Origin: Branchiostoma lanceolatum
Taxonomy: Eukaryota > Chordata > Leptocardii > Amphioxiformes > Branchiostomatidae
Direction of reading: 5' to 3'
Length of the DNA: 64,000 nucleotides
Assembly: GCF_035083965.1 (NCBI RefSeq)
Contig: NC_089729.1
Location: forward strand, 13,813,464-13,877,463
The notes under the pieces were generated by a model, which worked only from the letters and a program-made list of their open reading frames with translations, did no database searches and was not told the origin of the DNA. Positions 47,739-64,000 of the stretch are shown here, in pieces. Made by a program: the position numbers and the translations under genes. How positions within the stretch are numbered: position 1 is the first letter of the stretch; the number at the start of each line of letters is the position of its first letter.

Positions 47739-49028
47739 TCACAGTAGGAGGATGGAAGTGACGAAGCTGATAATGTCCTTGAACACAGTCAGCAGTAGAG
47801 CCAGTGTCAGACTCTGTCCCCAAACTGACGGTAGACCAGCACCTGACGTTGTCTGGCACTGGACGGGCTCTGGCGATCGACACCAGGTCGCAAAACAGAA
47901 AGAGTTGTGAGTGAAACTTAAAAAGAAAAGAGACACAATGCCTATCGTGTCAGAAATGTCACAAACATTTCATAAAGACACGTTGATGAAGGTTAGACAT
48001 CCATGTAAAAAAAATACTTGTTAAAATTCAAATTCTTCTACTAGATAAATTACGGAGATTACTTCAGGATGTTTCGAGTGACATCCATCACTAGCGGTTG
48101 TTTTAGTGACGCTGAAGAAGAGTAATGGATGTCAGTCGAAACGTGCGGAAATAATTTCCGCAATTTATCCAGTAGTAGAGTATGAATTGTATGTATTCCT
48201 AAAAGCCGTTACCTTCTTTCAACTGAGCCTTATTCAAGGAAAATCACATTGCTAATGGTTTTATTTATGAGATATAACTGCAAGCACTTATTCATTGCAC
48301 TCACCTGTTTTGTTCATGAGGGAGGGCACGTAGACATCCCAAAAGGCACATTCAGTGGTTTTTAGTCCGGTCATCATCCGGGGGCCACTCCCTTCCAGGA
48401 ACATGTAGGTTCTGTCAGCCTCCGTGAAAGGCGTCCACACTGTCACGTTGTTGTTGTTAGGATCGCTAAAGGAGCAATGCATCGATTGAATTAATAGGTT
48501 ACATTCCATATGTTTTCAACAATGATGCTGTAAACTAGCTTAAAGAATACTAGGTTTCTGACATGTTCGGTTCCACTAAATGCATACGGCAATAGCAATA
48601 CTTCCATGACTTGGAAATCTACGAATACTACGACCGAGATGATGACCTAAACTAAAGTCACTCTCCGACGAACAATGATAAATGAGGGGAAGACAATTTC
48701 ATTAAACTCCATTGGGAAAACTGTAGTATCGGCACAAAACCGAAAACTTTAGAGAAAGAAACTTCGCCGCTAAGTCGGCCAATGCAACATAGCTGCGGGA
48801 GGCTCTAAGGTAATAGCAACACCTGCGCCGGAGGTTATGAAATGAATTCTACTCGCCGACCGGAGGATGTGCGAAGGGGATCCCGAGGAAGGCGTGAACT
48901 GTCGTCCCGAACACGTCCTGCTCCAGCCCGACAAGTCTTCCCGCAGGAGCCGTCACTTCAGCCGCTGCCTGGACTGCCACAGGGCTGAACACGGCGGCGC
49001 AGAGGGCCGCTAGGATGTACACAGCCAT
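47739..49028 (-). pseudogene. Esterase copy B: deletion pseudogene
   Basis: On the minus strand exon 1 starts at 49028 ([16 protein letters not shown]) and is intact to about PPVGE. At about 48852 it runs into sequence matching intron 3 of copy A (GGAGGTTA-GAAATGAATTC). Exons 4 (48465-48305) and 5 (47869-47739) follow with sound splice sites and open frames. The rest of exon 1, all of exon 2 and all of exon 3 are gone, so the catalytic Ser, Glu and His are absent. Donor context of exon 1 is lost as well. Exons 4 and 5 resemble copy A closely, down to the shared [10 protein letters not shown] tail and intron 4 foldback. A promoter-side donor at 49198 is kept, so it might still be transcribed. 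Confidence 0.88.
48015..48195. mobile_element. Foldback element in intron 4 of esterase copy B
   Basis: The same hairpin as at 40605-40797, at the same intron position, with a shorter loop. Inverted words are ACATCCATCACT and GTAATGGATGTC, with ATAAATTACGGAGATTA against AATTTCCGCAATTTAT. Confidence 0.75.
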
Positions 49029-49480
49029 ACTAGACTTCTTATGTAGTTCTGTAAAACATCAAAACAAATCAAAATCAAATGGCAAAGAAGTATACATTGT
49101 TGCTATTGTTGTTAACTTAAAGCTACTGATAACTTTTGAGGATGGTTGTACACTCAAAGTACTTTCTATGAAATAAAGGGAGCTCCAGAGACGTTACCTG
49201 TCAACCTCTGATATTTTAGCTGCTGTACTACACATGATCAATGGACAAGCGCTGCTGTGGAATTCTCCCTTGCCATAAAAAGAATAACACAACCCGACAT
49301 TTGGTCATCGAGTAACACATATTATTACACATGAGTAACGAACCGGCACTGAATCCAGGTTATGCATCACCTGCCGACCGCGGAGTCAGTTTATGTTATT
49401 CGTTCTTGCACAGGTGACACCACCACATGTAATAACATGTGTTACCCGATGACCGAAATGTCGGTTTGTGTTATTCCTAC

Positions 49481-49508
49481 CAAGGAGGTTTTATATAAAA
49501 CCTCCTTG
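49481..49508. repeat. Perfect 28-bp palindrome
   Basis: CAAGGAGGTTTTAT is followed directly by its reverse complement. Related imperfect copies lie near 28955, and a CTCCCTGAAGGAG word lies at about 25110. It lies about 280 bases upstream of the copy B leader donor. Confidence 0.9.
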
Positions 49509-49585
49509 TTCCTACTTGTGCAGGGGAGAATTCCACAGCAGCGCCGGTTCGTTGCTCAGGGGATATGTGGTGTCACCCGCTAATG

Positions 49586-49896
49586 CCTCGGTCTAATTGC
49601 GCCGGTGTGTATATGTAGTCCCGGGGGTGTAGTCCCGTCGGGACCCGAAGCCAAAAATTTGTCCCGGTGGGCTGCCGTGTATCTGGGGTACCTCCCGGTG
49701 CTCACACGATTAGCTCACTGTGCCTATTTGTTATCGGGTCCCGCGTTCAATTTAACTCAAATTGTCAAATTGATTCGGAATACGAGGTTGGACCCAAAAA
49801 AAGCCCGGCAACCGCAGAGTGTCCGACGGGACCACGTAGGGGTCACGCCTGAAAAAAGCTACCCGACGGGGCTACTTTTTCCAATTGGGACCGAAG
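49586..49896. mobile_element. GGTCCCAATTG family MITE, copy 3 (about 311 bp)
   Basis: Starts CCTCGGTCTAATTGCGCCGG and ends CCAATTGGGACCGAAG, so the ends are inverted. The interior is GC-rich with direct CCCGTCGGG/CCGACGGG words. Confidence 0.7.
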
Positions 49897-49917
49897 TATA
49901 ATAAAGACGCCAGGTAA

Positions 49918-51776
49918 TGCTTAGGTCACAATTGCGCCGGTGCCCGTCGGGGATGTAGCCCCGGCCGGGCTCTGACGTTTGGGGGGCACCGGCTGTCTTG
50001 GTCACAATTAAAAGTTTCCTTCACGCTGCCCTGTAGGGGTCCCGGGGTGCTCCGACAGGTACTCGGTGGCATTTTTGTAAAATTTTCATTGTCGGTCTCC
50101 GGCAGGTACCCGTCAGTTGCTCTGACGGTGTCTTGTAGTGACCCCTGTGGGGTCCGACAGGGTACCGCGTGCTTATCACATCCAGGTGGGGCAGTTGTAG
50201 GGTCCCTGCAGAATGCCCCGCGAACGACGGTCGGCCATCAGGCAGGCTCCTGGCGGGCACTCGTCATATCTCGGGGTTATATAAAACTGCACTCGATCCG
50301 GAGCTCAAAAAGAAACACGATATACGAAGTTCACGCTTTAGTTCTACTCACCTGATCTGTAACGTCACACACTTGACCCGGTCTTACGAAGTACACACAT
50401 TTAGTCTGTCCACTTGATCCGTATCATAACATAACAATACCTTATTCTAAAATCTTTGGCGATAACACCAACATATTCCTTTTCCACAAAAACGTTGACC
50501 CTCTGATACAACTGGCTAACCAAGATATGTGTAAAGTACGTGGTTTGATGCAAACAAGTTACGGACAAATTCCAGAACTACCTTATTTTCTGTAGTAAAA
50601 ATAAAAGTTATGATATCAATAAGTCCAAAATGTTCCTAATGTACAAGAGAAACAGACCAACATTTTGGGGGGTAATAGTAGATGAACATTTAAACTCGAA
50701 AGCCCAGTCTCTGCTATAAGTAAAAAAAATGCTAAAACAATTGGTGTTATTGTGAAAAGCAAATACATCATCCCTGAAAAGATTCTCACAACTATTGGCA
50801 ACAGCCTTATATACTCATATTTGACCTAATGTAACATTGTTTTGGGATGCGCCTGCCACACAACTCTAGATCCGCATATAACTCTCCAAAAGAAATTCAC
50901 AAGGATAGCAACTGCTTCTGACTTTCGCTCACACATGGCTCCTCTATTTCAAAAATACTAGACATCCACGATATCAATAAATTACGTTTAATTTCCATTC
51001 TAACAGTTTCCCCAATATATTCTATATTTTCCCAAACCCTTCTTCACACTTGTTCACAACTATTATACCAGGCAAAGAAATCCATATTCCTCTCTTTCGT
51101 ACATCATTAGCAGAGTTCTCGTCAAGTGCAAATATATCACAATATGGAACAGTCTTCAGACAAATATACAAACAATCACCCTTTTTTCTTACCTTTAAAG
51201 GTGCCCTGAAAACCTATCATAGCCGCCCTGTAGTAGAGTCACATGTCCAGTTATTATCTAACTTTTATTTAGACCATTATTTGATTATCATTGTCTATCG
51301 TTATCATATTCTATGTATTACTTTGCTATATTATTTATAAGTTATAATCAAGTTTGATAAGTATAGACGAGGAGGGCCAAGTATAAGCTATAAACGCTTT
51401 TTTCCTCCTCCTGAACCTGTTATTATCTATTGTTTATCGTATTGTGTTTTATAAATTTTCTTGTTGTGCAAATGAATAAAAAACAAACAAACAAACAAAC
51501 AAACAGACAAATTATTACTTGTCCCGGTGGACTGCCGGCAACCGGAGGGGTACCACGCGGTGTTCTCACGTTGAGGTCACGGCGTCGTTGTGTCCGCGGG
51601 GCCCGGGTAGAATTTAAGTCAGAACTAAATTTTTCTCGGGTCCCCGCCGGGCCCAAAAATAGCCCGGTAGCCGCAGGGTGCCCCAAGGGGCCACGTAGGG
51701 GTCACGCCCGGAAGTGCCAAAAAGCGGCCCGGGAACTACCCGGCAGGGCCCCTTTTTCCAATTGTGACCTAAGCAT
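49918..51776. mobile_element. GGTCACAATTG family transposon, copy 4, split by a LINE
   Basis: TGCTTAGGTCACAATTG at 49918-49934 and its exact reverse complement at 51760-51776 bound the unit. The GC-rich family sequence occupies about 49918-50270 and about 51515-51776. Between these is an AT-rich plus-strand LINE fragment, so this looks like one element with a nested insertion. Confidence 0.75.
50440..51510 (+). mobile_element. Decayed 5'-truncated LINE with reverse transcriptase remnant
   Basis: Reading through stops and frameshifts, plus-strand frames give GDNTNIFLFHKNVDPLIQLA (the usual FADDTNIF catalytic box, here with an Asp lost). VIVDEHLNSKAQ, VKSKYIIPEKILTTI, IYSYLTYGNIVLGCACHTT and TLQKKFTRIATAS follow, all in the order found in CR1/Jockey-like reverse transcriptases. 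It ends in an (AAAC)n tail at about 51478-51508. Confidence 0.8.
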
Positions 51777-51790
51777 AACGTTATTCTTTT

Positions 51791-52150
51791 GTGGATGAAA
51801 TAAAATCACATGCGGAACTTATGACAATAACGTTACTTGAAAACTTGTCTATGCAGACAAACATCAATGATAGCAGGCCTGGCATTCTTGTGCTTACATG
51901 TGGGGTAAGTAAGCTAAGAATGTCAAACTGTTTGAAACATTTGGGTCATACAAACAAGGGTGTTAAACTAAAGCCGTTGAATCAATGGTCCAGGAGCTAT
52001 CTGTTAGAGGAAGGGTGTAGCGACGTTTGCATCTCGCAAGGGGGCATCCCAACACTGGGTTGCGGTATCTGGAGTCTTGCTAATGATTTTGCGGATCGGC
52101 GATTAACCCTTCAAAACGCAATCATGCTCCGGCATACTTTAATCAATTAA
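51791..52150 (+). CDS. Unassigned open frame of 119 codons
   Basis: An uninterrupted frame starting MDEIKSHAELMTITL right after the transposon at 49918-51776. It has no signal peptide, repeats or known motif. Codon use and neighbourhood give no support, so it may be chance or part of an unknown repeat. Confidence 0.12.
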   Translation: MDEIKSHAELMTITLLENLSMQTNINDSRPGILVLTCGVSKLRMSNCLKHLGHTNKGVKLKPLNQWSRSYLLEEGCSDVCISQGGIPTLGCGIWSLANDFADRRLTLQNAIMLRHTLIN

Positions 52151-52785
52151 TGTAGGTTTTCAATTTTCAAATTTTCAAAACTCTAAGTTTTTCAATATGA
52201 AAATAAACGTAATGCGCCCCATGCTAGTTCAGTGCTAATATAAAATCATCTTTTTATTCACACATTTTGTCCTGAGATAAAATTGACAATCAATTCACAC
52301 ATTCCTTTGTTCTTTGAATCAATTAGCAAGCAAATCTTTCTTTCTTTCAAATATAGCGATCAATAAGTTGTGAATCCTTTTCAACTTATGATTTGATTTG
52401 ACTTTGATTGCCACAATAAGATACAAGTTGGCGGCTAATGTAGGTTCTGGCAGTAACGGATGTAATTCTATGCAAATTAGCGTGAACTCATACAAGCTTG
52501 AAATAGATGGTATGAGCATATAAGAATCATTCTGTAGCTTGAAAGGCAACCCCAGTTTCTTTTTTTTAAAATCCTTTCACCAGTAGAGCCCAACACAGGA
52601 TTCTTATAACGTTTTTTAAAGGTTGAAATAAGATAGTCAGGTTTTATCATTATTACATACAATTCATGGTCGCACACGTTGTTATCAACAGAAGCTTCTA
52701 AATTCATTGATATTTGTTATGTCCTTATACCTAGAAGTGAGTGGAAAATAGGCAGACGAAATACCAGAAAGCAGTGATTGAATAC

Positions 52786-52791
52786 TTTATT
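52786..52791 (-). terminator. Poly(A) signal of esterase copy C
   Basis: AATAAA on the minus strand about 395 bases after the copy C stop, inside the 3' flank shared with copy B. Confidence 0.55.
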
Positions 52792-53184
52792 GCCACATCA
52801 AATATTAGAAATCAAAAGACACATCGCAGCAACTAAACACTTCAGAGCAAATAAGTCTACGTCAAGCCATGTTGGATGAAAATCACCTAATGCACTAGCA
52901 GAGAGCCTTCATTAGAACAAATTGCGCGGGTAAAATTGAATTGATGAATAATTATTTGTATAAAAATTTCTCTAGCCTGTATTTACACAGGCTCTCGGCC
53001 GGAGGTTACTGACCCCCTCTAGAGGGATGGTGGTTACAGGACCGGCTGGCCACTAGGGGCGCGATTCGTCAGGTTAGAATTTTGTCATGCTCACAAATAA
53101 TTTCTTTAGTGGCTACGAAACCTTGACTTCTGGTCAAAGGTTGTCTCTTTTTGCCAAGTGCCCAACGGTCTCCATGTCCATCTC

Positions 53185-56490
<3,306 letters not shown>

Positions 56491-56593
56491 ACCTGCAGAA
56501 CGTTTGGAAATATGACCCATTTTAAAAGTCAGGGTTACTAGTTTTGAGTTCATACATCTAACACATAAGTGCAATAGCTGGCTGCAATAGCTG

Positions 56594-56905
56594 AGGCCGT
56601 CCACGAGTCAGTCACGTCGCCAGGTCCGGGCTCGACACGACGAGCGCGCCTCGCCCAGCCCCGGACATTCCCGTCTCGCTTCTGGTCCCAGCCCGACCGG
56701 CCCAGCCCTTAGAGCCAATCCTTCTCCCGAAGTTACGGATCCGGCTTGCCGACTTCCCTTACCTACATTGTTCTATCGACTAGAGGCTGTTCACCGCGAG
56801 GCCGGGCGCCCATCTCCGCGTTCGGGAGCGCGGCCGCACACCACCCGCCGAGAGACCCCCGCAAGCGAGAGTCCCACAACAAAGGCGGGGCGACACCTGA
56901 AACTA
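56594..56905 (-). pseudogene. 28S rRNA gene fragment inserted in the leader intron of esterase copy C
   Basis: On the minus strand the block contains GGTGAACAGCCTCT, AACAATGTAGGTAAGGGAAG, TCGGCAAGCCGGATCCGTAA, CTTCGG, AAGGATTGGCTCTAAGGGC and TGGGCCGGTCGGGCTGGG. In order, these are the conserved core of eukaryotic 28S rRNA just before the D8 expansion, with GC-rich variable sequence on both sides. Only about 300 bases are present and it is surrounded by intron, so it is a dispersed fragment, not an rRNA gene. The matching intron of copy D lacks it. Boundaries are approximate. Confidence 0.88.
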
Positions 56906-57028
56906 CTTCATACTTTTGCCATATTTTGGCAGATTTCAGTAACGATAGTCATGCTACCGATAATTCAAGGATTGCGAACCTTAGGATGCTGATCAAAAAG
57001 CCCGTGAATTAGTAAAAGAACAACTTAC

Positions 57029-57110
57029 CTGCAACTTTAGAAAGCTTCGATTTTCTTTCTTCAAGAGGGTTACTCAAATGATGTCCGTCCTGTGCTGGCC
57101 TAGACGTATA
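57029..57110 (-). other. Probable 5'-UTR exon of esterase copy C
   Basis: On the minus strand GAAAGCTTTCTAAAGTTGCAG-like sequence precedes GTAAGTTG. The block and its upstream flank (GAGTAACCCTCTTGAAGAAAG) are conserved at copy D (63650-63700). The first base is not defined. Confidence 0.5.
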
Positions 57111-57119
57111 TTTGGAGTG

Positions 57120-58612
57120 TTATCTGTTACAAAAGCCTCTTAAAGGGCTCGGAGCTAACAAACTCACAGGACGTATTTGTCTGTAAGCATGCCTGTACGC
57201 ATACCTTAACGCCACCTGCTCTACAAACACTTTCACAAAGGAAAACCAAACTGTTGACTTCGTCTGGCAAATATAAACAGTTGCGTCTTCACGATTCGCT
57301 TACTTTCAAACGCAACTTAAGTTGTATTTACCTATTTCAAAGGTGCGTGTCTGGTTTGCTGTTAACTTAACTGACATAATTGGGCCAATGGTGCATACAG
57401 GGTAAATTTGCAACTCATTGCTGTCAATATTGCTGGGCATGTCATTGCCTCGTCAATCGTCAACCATTGCGACATTAGAAAGGATGTATGGGACGACCTT
57501 TGCTATTACAAATTCGAATGAAGACGTTATTGAAACAACATACAGTCTAAAATCAAGGCTCTGTATCATTAATCTTTAAGGAGAAGATGGCATGTCAATC
57601 TAAGATCAATATCAAATATATCTATTGGCCAACAAAAGGTAGTTACGGATCTCTAAGAAAAATAGCTGAACCTTGTTAAAGAAGGACGTACAAATGGGGT
57701 CTCAGTTAATGTAATACTAATAGGTCGATTCAGAACTCTTGTTTGTATCACACAGATCTATCAAAGAGTTTGTCAGCCTTTGACAAATGTTATCCTACGT
57801 ACTAGGTACAAATATAAAGATGCCAAGTCTCGTATTGGATGTTTGTCTACGAGAACAAAGATACCTGTCCCGCATTGTCATTAGTTCCACAGGTGATTTT
57901 CTTTGATCTCCACAACAAAGAATAACACAAATCGACCTCATGGTCAGCTGGTGACACATTTCATCTGTCGCAGCAGTCGATTGAAATGGGGGGTGGCACA
58001 GCAGTGAAAACGTGGACAGAAAACGTCTTCCTTCATTTCATAGAAGTCAATGTACGAATGTACAAATTGTTGTAATTGGTTTATCTGGAACCAGCTTTAA
58101 CTTAAGTTTTTAACTTCACCCCAAATAAATCGTATGTTGTTCTCTTGGTGTTACCACATATCGATGAATACCCATAAACTCTGCGTTGCAATGTACATTG
58201 GTAACTACATAATGGGAACAAAGATGTTAAAGCATAAACAAGAGATCCATTGAATGATGTGGATCTGTGTGTTGGAAGGAATAAATTGTAATAGATCGGA
58301 TCTCTTCGTATGCTTAGAGGGTGCAAGGCAGACGTTCGAAAACAGTGGTCACAGACGGAGTTACATATTTGGTTACTTTTTGCCTTGGTTTCAGAGGCAA
58401 ATGTTATAAACGACTTAATCAACTTTGTACATTTCTCTGTGAAAATCCGCATTAAGCCAAAATAAGTCTATTTTTAATGGTTTATGTCATCACACACACT
58501 ATTTTGCAAAAAGAACTGAAGGACGTCAGAATAGCTTAAGACTTAACAATAACTCGATGTATTGAGGTCAGGCACACACTAATGTGTTCGTAACACAGCA
58601 AGGCGTTAACAC
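57120..58612. other. Intergenic stretch between esterase copies C and D
   Basis: No exon or repeat end was recognised. A 116-codon minus-strand frame at 58102-58452 has no domain signal. The left part should contain the promoter of copy C. Confidence 0.5.
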
Positions 58613-58618
58613 TTTATT
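58613..58618 (-). terminator. Poly(A) signal of esterase copy D
   Basis: AATAAA on the minus strand about 450 bases after the copy D stop. Confidence 0.5.
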
Positions 58619-59068
58619 AGCACAGCGAATACATTCCAACGTTTGAAGAAAAGCAAAACAAAACAAAGGCACAGCAAACAGTTACAAACAAACACACCAT
58701 TCTTTGGAGTAAGTACGTACGTAACCAGCAATGATAACAATGACAATCAAAAAACGCACTGAAGAATAAAATGCTGGTCTGAATGATATTGTAAAGCTGA
58801 ATACGTACAACAAAATAGGCATAACTCATACTTGCAAATATGGATGTTCAAAAACATCGTATCAGACTATACCAGATACTGCAGGGTTGCTGACTCTAAA
58901 GATCTTTCAATGTATTGCATATCTTGCATGTGTCTCTACATATTTGTATGTCTGCATCATAACTACATTTGAAGGCTAGCTCAATCAATTTCAACTGTTT
59001 AACAAGTTGTCTATGTGATACATTGAAGCGTACTTCTAGCCACTCTGTGTTATTAAAGGAAGCATCCC

Positions 59069-62800
<3,732 letters not shown>

Positions 62801-63649
62801 ACCTGCGGGTTCGATTATTTGTCATGGCGTCAAACTTAACCATTCCAAGTGTATAGTTATAAACAACGGGTGGATATTCAGGCTCAGGCTAGAATGTATA
62901 TTTCTTTACATACACGTTTATGATCCGTCACGATGCGTTTTAAAAGAAGGAAATTAACAGCATCACAAGAGTGACGGCTTGGTCCGCAGACAAATAGATA
63001 TTTACACCAGGTTTACTTTTACCTTACCTTAAAACACGTTTGGAAATATGACCCATATGATTGATTATTGAGTCCATAGATTTGATGTAACATTGCAATA
63101 GCTATCTTTAGCCATAACCTGAGTATAATAAAAAAATGAGTAAACAAATACGTCTTGTCAAGCCCTATGACATTTTAAAGGCAGCCAAAGCAATATTAGG
63201 GCCCAACATATGGAAATTTAAAAAATAATGAAATCTTTATGGTAGTGACATTTACTAACACCGCTGAATAACGTCATACTTTGGACATTCTAAAACCACA
63301 CAGTAATCGTGACGTACGATGATTCCCCTACTTTCGCGAGCCTACAAAAACCCTGGCGACGATTTTCAGTGAGTACTCACATTACAACGTTAACGACGTC
63401 GTAGTTTTACACTATGGTAGTCGCTAGACATTTTGATAGCGTAGTTTGAACTAATCATGTATAGAAATTACCAAACAAAATTTACTTTCAAAATCCGATT
63501 TACGGGCGCGGCACTAATATTGCTTGGCTTTCCTTTAGGGGCTATGGCTAGTAACGATAGTCATGCTAACGATAATTTTCAAGAAATTCTAACCTTAGGA
63601 TGCTGATCACAAAGCGTCTGAATTAGGAAAAGAACAAATTAAGTAATAC

Positions 63650-63700
63650 CTTAAGAGAGAGCTTCGATTGTCTTCCTTCAATAGGGTTACTCAAATGGTG
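63650..63700 (-). other. Probable 5'-UTR exon of esterase copy D
   Basis: On the minus strand GAAGCTCTCTCTTAAG precedes GTATTACT. The block aligns with the leader exon of copy C, including the AACCCTATTGAAGGAAGACAATC region. The upstream end is not defined. Confidence 0.45.
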
Positions 63701-64000
63701 TGTGTCATACGCCGACCTTAATGAAGTGCTCATTTAGATTGACAAAAGCCTCTTACATGATGAAGAGTATCCTCACGGGGCGTATTCGTCCGTACGGACA
63801 CTTCTCCAATAGCATACATATATTTTATGTGTTCTACAGACACTTTCACAAAAGAAAGTCAAACTGTTGACTAAGTTTGTCAAATATTAGTTTCAAACAA
63901 TTCTGTTTTGACAGCACGTGTAAATACGTTGGTTTGCTGGTTACTCAAATGATAAAAGTGGGCCGATAGTGCTTACAATGTTGAAAGGATACATATTCGG

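Noticed and set aside
47739-49028. Esterase copy B as a short functional gene
   Set aside because: Exons 2 and 3 and half of exon 1 are absent, and exon 1 runs into intron sequence without a donor.
56594-56905. Functional rRNA gene
   Set aside because: Only about 300 bases of 28S are present, inside an intron, with no 18S, 5.8S or spacers nearby.

Overview
The window looks like nuclear DNA of an invertebrate chordate, most likely a cephalochordate (amphioxus, Branchiostoma). This rests on small GT-AG exons in long AT-rich introns, animal gene families (kelch-like, spermine oxidase, type-B carboxylesterase, a neuropeptide-type precursor) and a very dense load of short inverted-repeat transposons. 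The species call is inference. No prokaryotic, CRISPR or tRNA features were seen.

Layout. (1) 1.7-15.9 kb, minus strand: a coiled-coil protein gene of at least 16 short exons whose splice phases all agree (about 693 codons, C-terminus uncertain), possibly CCDC154-like. Its introns hold a TA-flanked transposon (4.5-6.4 kb), a 90-bp MITE with a 9-bp target duplication and SINE-like repeats. (2) 16-22 kb: mostly non-coding, with a pogo/Tigger-like element (17.5-18.8 kb) and a CCAAT/E-box promoter-like patch near 21.5 kb. (3) 22.4-25.0 kb, plus strand: a complete four-exon spermine oxidase-like flavoenzyme (482 aa). (4) 26.5-29.6 kb, minus strand: a complete three-exon BTB-BACK-Kelch protein (598 aa), convergent with the oxidase. 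(5) 29.7-34.8 kb: a repeat island with roughly 420-bp inverted arms, a LINE tail with a 15-bp target duplication, a decayed dimeric satellite and a roughly 660-bp MITE. (6) 35.0-38.8 kb, plus strand: a three-exon gene for a 114-aa secreted precursor with the layout of an amidated neuropeptide prohormone. It matches no family I can name and is the best candidate here for an undescribed signalling system. (7) 40.2-63.7 kb, minus strand: a tandem cluster of secreted type-B carboxylesterase (cholinesterase-like) genes. Three copies are intact (A, C, D; 576, 581 and 579 aa), each with five coding exons at matching phases and a separate 5'-UTR exon. Copy B is a deletion pseudogene that fuses intron 3 to the middle of exon 1. 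All intact copies keep Ser-Glu-His, but copy D has HGGA in place of HGGG at the oxyanion hole.

How the parts relate. The esterases arose by local duplication: introns, 5'-UTR exons and 3' flanks are shared between copies, and transposon presence or absence orders some events. A 28S rRNA gene fragment lies in the 5' intron of copy C. The oxidase (polyamine catabolism), the kelch protein (probable cullin-3 adaptor), the coiled-coil protein and the peptide precursor are unrelated neighbours.
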